Source of the DNA: Planctomycetaceae bacterium
GTDB lineage: Bacteria; Planctomycetota; Planctomycetia; Pirellulales; Pirellulaceae
NCBI GenBank assembly: GCA_012965455.1
Contig: DTSG01000332.1
Span: forward strand, 1-10,311
Direction of reading: 5' to 3'
Length of the DNA: 10,311 nt
Part shown: positions 1-7,101 of the stretch, piece after piece
Numbering within the stretch: position 1 is the stretch's first letter
Layout of the letters: each line of letters opens with the position of its first letter
Notes under the pieces: generated by a model
What the model was told of the DNA's origin: nothing
The model's database searches: none
The model's input: only the letters and a program-made list of their open reading frames with translations
Program-made: the position numbers and the translations under genes

Positions 1-38
1 CCGGCATCAGTAAAAAAGAGTAATCACTGATAAGCATC

Positions 39-674
39 ATGGATCTGATTTGGGATGGCTCACCGCAGGCGAAGTGGACTTTGATCCTGGCGCACGGCGC
101 TGGCGCCTCGATGCGTTCCGAATACATGCAGTACTTTGCCGAGCAGTTAGCACATCGGGGCATTCAAGTCGGACGATTTAATTTTCCATATATGGTGACG
201 GCGATTGAGACAGAGCGGCGACGACCGCCCGATCGAGCACCTAAGCTATTGGATGCTTGGCAAGAAATAATCGAACGAGTTCGCGCGCGGCTGCCAGCGC
301 AGGGCAGCGACCAACGCTTGGCAATCGGCGGCAAATCAATGGGCGGCCGAATTGCTTCGATGTCCACGCACCACGCTGGTGTTGACGCTTTGGTTTGTTT
401 GGGCTATCCGTTTCATCCGCCGGCGAAGAAGGACAAGTTACGGATTGAGCACTTGCCGGATATCAAAGTGCCGACGATGATCTTGCAAGGCGAAAGGGAT
501 ACCTTGGGAACCCGCGAAGAAGTCCGGGGATATCAGTTGCCGCAAAAAATTAAAATGTGTTGGCTAACAGATGGGGATCATAGCTTCAAACCACGCCAGC
601 GATCTGGGGTTACGCAGACAGAGAATTGGGATACGGCTATCGAGTCGATTATTGGGTTTTTGAGTGGCTTGTGA
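39..674 (+). CDS. Alpha/beta hydrolase, TEX30/KANSL3-like
   Basis: A 211-residue cytoplasmic protein with a complete small alpha/beta-hydrolase core. Visible elements in order are an oxyanion-type loop HGAGA (residues 19-23), the nucleophile elbow GKSMGGR with Ser100, an acid in GERDTLG (Asp154), and a catalytic histidine in DGDHSFKP (His181). The Ser-Asp-His triad is therefore intact. The HGAGA loop, GKSMGGR elbow and D-x-DHSF ending are typical of the TEX30/KANSL3/YcjY-like group, whose bacterial members have no agreed substrate, so a hydrolase or esterase role is all that can be claimed. There is no signal peptide. The ATG at 39 has no good Shine-Dalgarno sequence, but the glycine-rich loop comes early enough that little could be missing. 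It converges on the AOR gene with a 15-bp gap and no obvious terminator. Confidence 0.85.
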   Translation: MDLIWDGSPQAKWTLILAHGAGASMRSEYMQYFAEQLAHRGIQVGRFNFPYMVTAIETERRRPPDRAPKLLDAWQEIIERVRARLPAQGSDQRLAIGGKSMGGRIASMSTHHAGVDALVCLGYPFHPPAKKDKLRIEHLPDIKVPTMILQGERDTLGTREEVRGYQLPQKIKMCWLTDGDHSFKPRQRSGVTQTENWDTAIESIIGFLSGL

Positions 675-689
675 GGTTTTGTGGTGAAT

Positions 690-2468
690 TTATTTGGACA
701 ACATTTCATCCAAATACCCGTCCGCGGTCCAGCCTCGTTCTAAGTTGTAGGCGGTGATCATTGTTTGCAGTGTTTGCGTGTCGAGCCGCGCTTCAGGATC
801 ATCTTGTAACGCGGAATTGAGCATCCGTTGTGGTAATGTGTCTTCGACGGGTGTCCAGCCACAGCGGATGTTGAATTCCTTTTTGGCATCAATGATCCCT
901 CGCGCCATGTTTTGCATTGCGGATTGGTCGAGGCCCCAGCCTGTAATCAGGTTCAGGAGTTCTGCTGTTTCGGCAAAGTAGTCAATAAATACTCCGCGGA
1001 GAAATTTACAGAGGATCAACGAATCCATGATGGCGGCTTTGTCTTCGGTGTCGACAGCAAGTCGGGCGGCGGAGGCCGTACCATTGCGGCGATCGGCGGT
1101 ATCGGAAAAATCAATTTCATAGGCGCCGCTGCGATTGTGATCGGCGCCGCGGGTGCCCACGGCGAACCCCAATGCCATTGTTTGTAGCGCTCGAGGTTCA
1201 TAGCCCGGTATCTCCAAGCCCTTCACCTGCGGTGCGAATGCGATACTGTTGTGACCAATGATATTCGCCATCGCGCGGCTGCCTAGGCGCAGTAGTTTGC
1301 CGAGTCCTGCGCCGGTACCGATCAGATGGATGGCCTTGAGTAGTGCTGCACCGTCGCCGAAGCGTAGCCATGGCTCATCGAGCAAGCCGCGTTCCACACA
1401 TTCCATTGCAAAGGCAATGGTGCCGCCGGTACTGATCGTGTCGATTCCCAATTCGTCACAGAGCTGAGAAGCTTGTAGTACCGCCTCCGGATCTTGCACA
1501 TCACATAACGGCCCCAGAGCGTAGATGTTCTCATATTCAATGCGTACGTTGCGATTTGATGTGCCGGAGTTGATGGAATAGAGGTGAGTACATCCGATCG
1601 TGCAGGCCGCACAACTGGAACGTGTTTTATCTCGAGCAGCCCCCAACGCTTCTGGTGAGAACTGGTCACTATTAGCGAAAGATCCTCGTTGAAAGTTTCG
1701 CGTGGGCAGGCAATGAAGGCGGTTAAAGACGAGTAGATTGGCGGCAGTACCGAGCTCGCGGTATTTTTCCGTCGCTGGACCAAATGACAGTTTGGATAGT
1801 TGCTTCGCCCGCTTTACTAACCCGTCTGTATCTGCCCATTGAGTACGCTGGTTGCCGGCGACGACGATCGCCTTCACGTTTTTAGCTCCCAGCACGGCGC
1901 CGCTACCGCCACGGCCGGCGTGTCGTCCACTGTGCGAAATCGTAGCGTAGGCTACTTGTTGTTCACCAGCAGAACCAATTACCGCAAAATGGTGGTCCCC
2001 GCTGAACTGTTCTCTCAAGCTGGCCTCTGCATCCTCGGCAGATAGTCCCCAAAGATGATCGGCGGGAAGTTTACGTGTTTGTTGATCATCGATTACTAGG
2101 ATGCAAGGTGATTCCGCCTTGCCTGTGATCAGAATGGCATCGTTGCCGCTTTTTTTTCCAGCCAGTGCAAAAGAGCTACTGGCGAGGGAATCGTTGAGGC
2201 GACCGGTTAAAGGACTGCGACTGACAACGGCAAATTTAGCGCTGGTGGTTAACGGACTTCCTATTAAGGGGCTAAACGCGAACACTAACGAAGATTCAGC
2301 ACTCAACGGGTCGTGTTGCCACGCGTTATGCTTGAGCAGCAAATGAGTACCGAGTGCTGAGCCGCCAGGGAATCGACGAAACGTTGACTCAGTTATCGAA
2401 GATTGGCTGCTGGTACCCGTCGTTGCATCGACGGTGGTGTAAACGCCATGATATCCAAAGATACTCAT
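690..2468 (-). CDS. aor: Aldehyde:ferredoxin oxidoreductase (tungsten AOR family)
   Basis: A 592-residue cytoplasmic enzyme, close to the usual AOR length of about 600. The family oxidises aldehydes to acids, or the reverse, with a tungsten bis-pterin cofactor and a 4Fe-4S cluster, exchanging electrons with ferredoxin. Sequence support: the cluster ligands C286-x2-C289-x3-C293 plus C487, EYEN with Glu313 in the position of the active-site glutamate of Pyrococcus AOR, the first pterin-binding motif DELGID (338-343) followed by TISTGG, and RGADH ending at His444 near the archaeal active-site histidine. The second pterin motif reads DSLILC (482-487), with Ile where the family consensus DxxGL(C/D) has Gly. 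The N-terminal AOR_N domain covers about residues 1-205 and the helical domains the rest. The start is fixed by a strong GGGAGGG ribosome site inside the preceding moaD-like gene. The physiological aldehyde cannot be deduced; benzoyl-CoA-reductase-type and GAPOR relatives are less likely. Confidence 0.93.
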   Translation of the reverse strand: MSIFGYHGVYTTVDATTGTSSQSSITESTFRRFPGGSALGTHLLLKHNAWQHDPLSAESSLVFAFSPLIGSPLTTSAKFAVVSRSPLTGRLNDSLASSSFALAGKKSGNDAILITGKAESPCILVIDDQQTRKLPADHLWGLSAEDAEASLREQFSGDHHFAVIGSAGEQQVAYATISHSGRHAGRGGSGAVLGAKNVKAIVVAGNQRTQWADTDGLVKRAKQLSKLSFGPATEKYRELGTAANLLVFNRLHCLPTRNFQRGSFANSDQFSPEALGAARDKTRSSCAACTIGCTHLYSINSGTSNRNVRIEYENIYALGPLCDVQDPEAVLQASQLCDELGIDTISTGGTIAFAMECVERGLLDEPWLRFGDGAALLKAIHLIGTGAGLGKLLRLGSRAMANIIGHNSIAFAPQVKGLEIPGYEPRALQTMALGFAVGTRGADHNRSGAYEIDFSDTADRRNGTASAARLAVDTEDKAAIMDSLILCKFLRGVFIDYFAETAELLNLITGWGLDQSAMQNMARGIIDAKKEFNIRCGWTPVEDTLPQRMLNSALQDDPEARLDTQTLQTMITAYNLERGWTADGYLDEMLSK

Positions 2469-2469
2469 G

Positions 2470-2745
2470 TCACCCTCCCGCGTCGGTAGAAAGAATCAAA
2501 ATATGGTCGCCGTTAACAACTTGGGTATCCAACGACCTCACAAATTGGTCTCCGTTAAGATTAATGATTGTTTCGCGAGACAATTCGTCTCCAGTTAAAC
2601 ACTGTTCGCCAAACGCAGTGTGCCGTTCTGCAATTTCTGTTAGCACGTCGAAGAGTGATGTGGGAGAGTTGGCAAATGAAAGTGAATCCGAACTGACACC
2701 CGTCTTTTGTCGGGGCACGCCGAAATACTCGATCGTAACAAACAT
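2470..2745 (-). CDS. moaD: MoaD/ThiS-like sulfur carrier coupled to AOR
   Basis: A 91-residue ubiquitin-fold protein ending in TDAGG. The terminal Gly-Gly (90-91) is the residue pair that MoaD/ThiS proteins need for adenylation by a MoaB/ThiF-type E1 and thiocarboxylation. The middle contains the family-like LFDVLTEIAERH helix and a VNGDHILIL strand shortly before the tail, matching the MoaD pattern of VN...D.V.I..P..GG. In molybdopterin synthase, MoaD donates the dithiolene sulfur to precursor Z; MoaD-like genes beside AOR genes are well known and presumed to supply or specialise the tungstopterin pathway. The gene runs directly into aor: TGA, one base, then ATG. The ATG at 2745 has only a distant GGA upstream. 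The partner MoaE and the E1 enzyme are not in the window. A non-cofactor sulfur-transfer role cannot be excluded. Confidence 0.85.
   Translation of the reverse strand: MFVTIEYFGVPRQKTGVSSDSLSFANSPTSLFDVLTEIAERHTAFGEQCLTGDELSRETIINLNGDQFVRSLDTQVVNGDHILILSTDAGG
2473..2479 (-). promoter_or_regulatory. Shine-Dalgarno of aor inside the moaD Gly-Gly codons
   Basis: Read on the minus strand this is GGGAGGG, followed by TGAC and the ATG of aor. The core GGAG lies 6 bases before the start, which is ideal spacing. The same bases encode the end of the Ala codon and the two C-terminal Gly codons (GGA GGG) of the sulfur carrier, so translation of aor is expected to be coupled to termination of moaD. Confidence 0.8.
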
Positions 2746-2774
2746 TTGTTGCGTATCCGCTGAAAATTAATTTA

Positions 2775-2802
2775 GTGTCGCTTGCACTTGCAGGTGCGAC
2801 AC
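2775..2802. promoter_or_regulatory. Inverted repeat GTGTCGC-N14-GCGACAC (candidate operator)
   Basis: Seven-base perfect arms at 2775-2781 and 2796-2802 enclose a 14-base spacer that itself contains the near-palindrome CACTTGCAGGTG. The inner edge of the repeat lies 29 bp before the moaD start, in the 169-bp divergent gap shared with the DUF1080 gene. It could be a dimeric repressor site or a hairpin in the moaD-aor leader. No regulator is identified. Confidence 0.4.
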
Positions 2803-2816
2803 GTGAGAATAAGGGT

Positions 2817-2832
2817 CATACGCTATCGTATG
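2817..2832. promoter_or_regulatory. Palindrome CATACG-CTAT-CGTATG (candidate operator)
   Basis: Perfect 6-base arms with a 4-base spacer, 82 bp before the DUF1080 start and 71 bp before the moaD start. Size and symmetry suit a dimeric transcription factor. A TATATT at 2843-2848 could serve as a -10 element toward the DUF1080 gene, but no matching -35 is visible. The site has no clear similarity to a site I can name. Confidence 0.35.
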
Positions 2833-2914
2833 CGGAAAGTAGTATATTCACAATCAACGATGGCCTGTTCGTTCACGTAAGCTATAGATAAACGATTTTT
2901 AAAGTAGGATTCCC

Positions 2915-3937
2915 ATGGTTAAATTGTCTCATAAAAAAATGGTCTTCGGATTGGCGTGCTTCCTGTTTGCAGTTACCTCGATATCAATCTTGGTTGCGGA
3001 GGGCCCAAAAATTTCGGATCCTTCCAAAGTCGATTCAGATTATGCGTTGCAAGGCGAGTATTCGGGAAACTATGAGGACGAAGATGGCAATACTGTCAAA
3101 GCGGGCGCTCAAGTGATTGCTAGTGGAAATGGCAAATTTCGTATTGCCTTTTATCATGGCGGTTTGCCAGGCGATGGGTTTAAAAATGATAAGTCGACGA
3201 TTGTACGAGCTGATGGCGAATTAAAAGATGGTCAAGTGCGTTTCGAGCACAAAGAGATAGGCACGGTCGTTCTTAATGACGGGCGGTTAGAGTTGTATGA
3301 TTTGACTGATAAAGATGGAGCGGCGCTCGCGAAAGTACACCGCAAGAGTTCGACTTTAGGAAAGAAGCCCCCAGCGGGTGCTGTGGTTTTGTTCAATGGT
3401 AAAGATGTCGATGCCTGGAAAAATGGGAAAAAAGCGCCGGATGGTTTATTGATGACGGGTCAGACAAGTAAGGCGCGTTTTCAAGATCATTATGTGCATG
3501 TCGAATTTCGTATACCGTATCAACCGTTAGATCGAGGTCAAGCGCGAGGCAATGCGGGTATTTATGTTCAAGGTCGATATGAAGTTCAGATGCTCGATTC
3601 ATTTGGGCTTGTTGGCAAAATGAACGAATGTGGTGGAGTATATTCTGTTTCCGATACTCCAATTAATATGTGTTTCCCGCCGCTGGTTTGGCAAACGTAT
3701 GATATTTATTACACCGCCGCTCGATATGATAATGCGGGTAAGTTAATGACCAATCCATGGATGACGGTTTATCACAATGGAGTGAAAATCCATGACAAAC
3801 TTGAATTGCCAGGCAATCGGAATACAACAGCCGCACCGCTGGCGGCTGGTCCGGAAGCGGGACCGGTATATTTACAGGACCATGGGTGTCCAGTGCGATT
3901 TAGGAATGTGTGGGTCGTGGAAAGTGCACAGCAATAA
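2915..3937 (+). CDS. Secreted DUF1080 (3-keto-disaccharide hydrolase family) protein
   Basis: A 340-residue exported protein. Residues 1-28 form a Sec signal peptide: Lys-rich start, hydrophobic core about 9-27, likely cut after the Ala in LVAEG. Residues about 45-145 are a beta-rich domain (LQGEYSG, FRIAFYHGGLPGDGF) that precedes the DUF1080 domain in many planctomycete proteins. Residues about 157-337 are the DUF1080/LamG-like fold (PF06439), with VVLFNGKDVDAW at its start, NAGIYVQGRYEVQMLDSFG at 213-231, and QDHGCPVRFRNVWV at the end. Characterised members hydrolyse 3-keto-glycosides; many others have no known substrate, so periplasmic carbohydrate binding or hydrolysis is inferred. AGGA lies 5 bases before the ATG, a good ribosome site. 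It is transcribed alone, divergent from moaD-aor and convergent with the VOC gene. Confidence 0.85.
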   Translation: MVKLSHKKMVFGLACFLFAVTSISILVAEGPKISDPSKVDSDYALQGEYSGNYEDEDGNTVKAGAQVIASGNGKFRIAFYHGGLPGDGFKNDKSTIVRADGELKDGQVRFEHKEIGTVVLNDGRLELYDLTDKDGAALAKVHRKSSTLGKKPPAGAVVLFNGKDVDAWKNGKKAPDGLLMTGQTSKARFQDHYVHVEFRIPYQPLDRGQARGNAGIYVQGRYEVQMLDSFGLVGKMNECGGVYSVSDTPINMCFPPLVWQTYDIYYTAARYDNAGKLMTNPWMTVYHNGVKIHDKLELPGNRNTTAAPLAAGPEAGPVYLQDHGCPVRFRNVWVVESAQQ

Positions 3938-3952
3938 CCGCGGCAGCCGGTT
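3936..3952. terminator. Weak stem-loop between convergent genes
   Basis: AACCG (3936-3940) and CGGTT (3948-3952) form a 5-bp stem with a 7-base loop followed by TCATTCTT. It fills the whole gap between the stop codons of the DUF1080 and VOC genes and could end transcription both ways, but the stem is short and the T-tract is broken. Confidence 0.25.
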
Positions 3953-4336
3953 TCATTCTTCCTGATAGCCATCTTGATCGATAACTTCAAAAACATACCC
4001 GTTGGGATCTTCAAAAAAGAATCGTTCGAACGGAGTGTCTCGCAGTGGATCGATGAGTGTAGCGCCGTGGTCGACAAGCCTTTGCTTTAGGTCGGGAAAT
4101 TCGCTGCCTGGTTGGAAGATGGCGAAGTGTCTGCCAAACTCCGCTTCAAATGGAGATGGTTTAAATCCTTCTACCAACAATAAGTGCAGTTGTTGATTTT
4201 CGGTAATATTGAGCCAGTCCGCGGTGCGATTGATGTTGTCAGGCTGTGAAATAGGTGTCCAACCTAACGTGTTTTGGAAAAACAGACTGCTCGTCTTGAC
4301 ATCATCAGTAGCAAGTGTGAGGTGGGCAAATGTCAT
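3953..4336 (-). CDS. VOC/glyoxalase-fold metalloprotein
   Basis: A 127-residue single-domain protein with the two beta-alpha-beta-beta-beta modules of the vicinal oxygen chelate superfamily. The first module starts FAHLTLATDDVKTSSLFFQNTLGW and the second holds GRHFAIFQP...FFFEDPNGYVFEVID. Four side chains sit where VOC enzymes bind metal: His5, His51, His70 and Glu117. The motif EDPNGYVFEVID is the common C-terminal signature of lactoylglutathione-lyase-like and dioxygenase-like members. The family includes isomerases, dioxygenases and antibiotic-modifying enzymes, and nothing here selects one, so no substrate is given. AAAGGA 8 bases before the ATG at 4336 is a good ribosome site. It is transcribed alone, divergent from the vWA gene. 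Confidence 0.82.
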   Translation of the reverse strand: MTFAHLTLATDDVKTSSLFFQNTLGWTPISQPDNINRTADWLNITENQQLHLLLVEGFKPSPFEAEFGRHFAIFQPGSEFPDLKQRLVDHGATLIDPLRDTPFERFFFEDPNGYVFEVIDQDGYQEE

Positions 4337-4481
4337 TTGGTGGATCCTTTGTGGTTGACGTCTCTTCTATCATAGGCGGGTTTGCCTATACAATACAGTT
4401 GGAACAAAAAATGTAGCCGCGATGCACAGCGGAAGTGGCTCGACGATCAATAAAATCAGGCTTTGGAATGTTGGATTAGAA

Positions 4482-6134
4482 ATGGCAACGAGAATGGGAA
4501 TAAGACTACTTGGATTACTACTAGCGATCAGTTTATTGGGCTTGGCGATTGGATGTGGAGCAAATCCGGAGCCTGATCAGGCGCCGCAGGTGAAAAAGAA
4601 AAAAGTGATACCCGGTGTGAATGCTCCTTTAACGGGGACGGCCAAAGCACGTCCGAAACGGGAGAACCCTCAGACCAGCTTGGATTTGGAGGTTGAACCG
4701 CCGTCACAACAAACGGTTCGTCCGGCTACCGCGATTCATCCAGAAGTCAATCGGCTATTGGAAATGTTCAAACAGTCCAAAGATGATGCCCCGACATTGG
4801 TTGTCTGGATCGTCGATCGTACCAAGAGCGCAGCAAATATGGTGGACGCAGTAAAAATGCAGGCGCAGTATTTTTACGATGGCTTGGTGATCGAGGCAGA
4901 ACAGCAAGCCACAGCGAATTCAGAAGAAGTGGATGAGCAAACAAAATTATTGACATCGGTTTATTCCTTTGGTGAATCAACACAACGGCATTTAGAGGCG
5001 TCAGGTGATTTCCAGGCGGTGACCGAAGCGTTTATGCAAATTGCTATCGATTCCTCTGGGGTGGAAAATGCATTTGCCGCTGTGCGACAGGCGACAGACG
5101 ACGTATTGGACTTGCGCCGCAAGCAAGGATACGAAGTCTTTTTAGTCGTTGTGACTGATGAAGCGGGCGATGATCAGGAACAGGCGGAGTTGTTGCGAAG
5201 TGATTTAGCAAAATACGCGATACCCGTGTATGTGGTCGGTGTCCACGCCCCGTTTGGCAAACGTGCGATTTTACCAGAGCACGTTGAGGCAGGTGTGGGT
5301 GGGGTCGCGGGACGAAGATTTATCAATCAAGGTCCAGAAACACGCGATACAGAGCAATTGTTAATGGAATATCCATCCGCTTCGATGGTCACGGAAACGG
5401 TTGATAGTGGGTTCGGTCCTTTTGCATGGGAATATATTTGTCGAGTTAGTGGTGGCTCTTTCTTAGCGTTACGAGCGCCAGGTTACACCTCGTCGATGTT
5501 GAACCGACCGGGTAGCCGCCCGGTGGCGTTGATTGGTTCATATAATCGCTCGTCGTTGCAAAAATACGCTCCAGATTATATTAGCCAAGCTGAGTATGAA
5601 GCAAAGATTCAAGAGAACAAAGCGCTAGCTGCTTTGATTCAAGTGTCCAAGCTGGAAACGATTCAAGTGCTGAGTAACCCCACGCGAGATTTTATGAAAC
5701 GTGACGAAGCGTCGTTCAGCCGTGAATTGAGTCAAGCACAATTGGCGGCCGCGCAACTAGAGCCGGCACTGCTGCAAGCTTATGAAATATTACGACTTGG
5801 TGAATCTGACCGTAGCAAATTGACGAACTTACGTTGGCAAGCTGGGTATGACTTGGCGATGGGACGATTGCTAGCTGCGCGTTCTCGTGTTGAAGGTTAC
5901 AACGCAATGTTGGCATTAATGAAACGCGGCAAAAAGTTTGAAAACGAGATGAGTACGGCGTGGGTGTTAGTACCGTCGACGGATACAGAAGTGGGAAGTG
6001 TGCTCAAGAAGATTGGAGACCGCGCGATACAGTATTTAGAGCGTGTGAAGACCGAGCATCCAGGGACTCCATGGGCACGGATGGCAGAAATGGAATTACA
6101 GGTCCCCGTGGGCTGGCAATGGCAAGAACAATAG
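4482..6134 (+). CDS. vWA-domain lipoprotein
   Basis: A 550-residue envelope protein from the chosen start. Residues 1-24 are a lipoprotein signal (MATRMGIR then LLGLLLAISLLGLAIG) with the lipid-attachment Cys25 in LAIGC. A low-complexity Lys/Pro linker follows (about 26-85). Residues about 104-330 form a von Willebrand factor A domain: VVWIVDRTKSA gives a MIDAS-like D-x-T-x-S (Asp112, Ser116) and LVVVTDEAGDD supplies the later acidic loop (Asp226). Residues about 360-550 are mostly helical and end in HPGTPWARMAEMEL...GWQW, a tail seen in planctomycete vWA proteins. The function is unknown; metal-dependent protein binding on the periplasmic side of a membrane is inferred. An upstream in-frame ATG at 4422 would put 20 extra polar residues before the signal, which is unlikely; the ATG at 4494 is another option. 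No adjacent MoxR ATPase gene is present, unlike many vWA loci. Confidence 0.75.
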   Translation: MATRMGIRLLGLLLAISLLGLAIGCGANPEPDQAPQVKKKKVIPGVNAPLTGTAKARPKRENPQTSLDLEVEPPSQQTVRPATAIHPEVNRLLEMFKQSKDDAPTLVVWIVDRTKSAANMVDAVKMQAQYFYDGLVIEAEQQATANSEEVDEQTKLLTSVYSFGESTQRHLEASGDFQAVTEAFMQIAIDSSGVENAFAAVRQATDDVLDLRRKQGYEVFLVVVTDEAGDDQEQAELLRSDLAKYAIPVYVVGVHAPFGKRAILPEHVEAGVGGVAGRRFINQGPETRDTEQLLMEYPSASMVTETVDSGFGPFAWEYICRVSGGSFLALRAPGYTSSMLNRPGSRPVALIGSYNRSSLQKYAPDYISQAEYEAKIQENKALAALIQVSKLETIQVLSNPTRDFMKRDEASFSRELSQAQLAAAQLEPALLQAYEILRLGESDRSKLTNLRWQAGYDLAMGRLLAARSRVEGYNAMLALMKRGKKFENEMSTAWVLVPSTDTEVGSVLKKIGDRAIQYLERVKTEHPGTPWARMAEMELQVPVGWQWQEQ

Positions 6135-6239
6135 CAGCCACAAAATATTACGCGCTCAACCCCAGTCAGCCTGCTTCCTGATATAGCGTAGGCCGCAGCC
6201 ATGCAATTGTAATAATCTGAAGTTCCCTAAGATCAGCAG

Positions 6240-7082
6240 TCATTTACGGTTGATATTATCAACGATGGTCATGACGATGGCATTTAGTTTTGGTTCGGCG
6301 AGTTGTGCGATATCAATCACACCTTCGGCAGTCGTTTCAACCAATGCATCAGGCTTGGCGACATTAGTAACCGCGGACAACGCCAAGACTCGCATCCCCA
6401 AGGCATGAGCGACTAACACTTCGGGAACAGTCGACATCCCGACCACATCACCGCCAATTTTGCGAACCATTCGATATTCGCTACGAGTTTCATAATTTGG
6501 CCCCGTGAGTGCGACGTAACATCCTTGCTGTAAATAGAAGCCTGCGCGACGTCCAGTTTCCATAGCGTCTTCGATTAGCTGTGGGTCATAGATCGGTGAT
6601 TTAGTATTGTTGCGAGTTTGAGTTAACGCAGCCAACTGCGGGTTCACTCGGAAAGTGAGATTGATGTGACTATTGATGACAAGAATATCGCCACCGGATA
6701 GCTTTGTATTCACACCTCCACTGGCATTGGAGACGATTAGAATGTCGGCTCCCAATTTCCGCATGACATGCACTGGCAAAATAGCATCATTGATAGGGTG
6801 TCCTTCATATAAATGAAATCGTCCTTGCATGGCGATCAGCGGAACGCCTTTGATCGAGCCTGATACGAGTTGTCCTTTATGGTCGGGTGCTGAGGAGTGC
6901 GGAAAATGCGGTATGTCGGCGTAGGAGATGGCGACTGGATTTTCGATCCGATCGGCGAATTGCCCTAAGCCGGTACCTAGAATGAGTGCAACACGAGGTG
7001 TTTGTTTGACGCGTTGCTGCACGTGAGCATACGCTTCTTGAATTCGCTGAGAATCTAATATGCTGCTGTTCATGGTGTTCAT
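6240..7082 (-). CDS. punA: Purine nucleoside phosphorylase, Asn-type paralogue
   Basis: A 280-residue cytoplasmic enzyme of the trimeric PNP/MTAP family, which splits purine (deoxy)nucleosides with phosphate into the base and (deoxy)ribose-1-phosphate. Signatures: phosphate loop LGTGLG (Thr37), His68 in DHKG, QGRFHLYEGH (Arg88, His90), SNASGG (119-123), NYETRSEYR with Glu198, GMSTVPEVLVA (215-225), and Asn240 in AVTN. Asn240 aligns with human PNP Asn243, the residue selecting 6-oxopurines, so inosine/guanosine use is expected. The region after INSHINL is unusual: RVNPQLAALTQTRNN replaces the common G.NPL.G loop. It is the second gene of a tandem pair, 19 bp after its paralogue, and probably cotranscribed. 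GAGCGG just before the ATG is a weak ribosome site; an ATG three codons later is possible. It converges with the vWA gene across 105 bp with no clear terminator. Confidence 0.9.
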   Translation of the reverse strand: MNTMNSSILDSQRIQEAYAHVQQRVKQTPRVALILGTGLGQFADRIENPVAISYADIPHFPHSSAPDHKGQLVSGSIKGVPLIAMQGRFHLYEGHPINDAILPVHVMRKLGADILIVSNASGGVNTKLSGGDILVINSHINLTFRVNPQLAALTQTRNNTKSPIYDPQLIEDAMETGRRAGFYLQQGCYVALTGPNYETRSEYRMVRKIGGDVVGMSTVPEVLVAHALGMRVLALSAVTNVAKPDALVETTAEGVIDIAQLAEPKLNAIVMTIVDNINRK

Positions 7083-7101
7083 GCCGCTCGTTTGAACGTT
7101 G

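Noticed and set aside
1322..1783. Open frame of 153 codons on the minus strand
   Set aside because: It lies inside aor in another frame of the same strand. The AOR frame has clear cofactor motifs here, while this one shows no recognisable motif.
4422..4481. Upstream ATG that would lengthen the vWA lipoprotein by 20 residues
   Set aside because: It has no ribosome site and would put a polar stretch ahead of a complete lipoprotein signal; the ATG at 4482 gives a normal signal.
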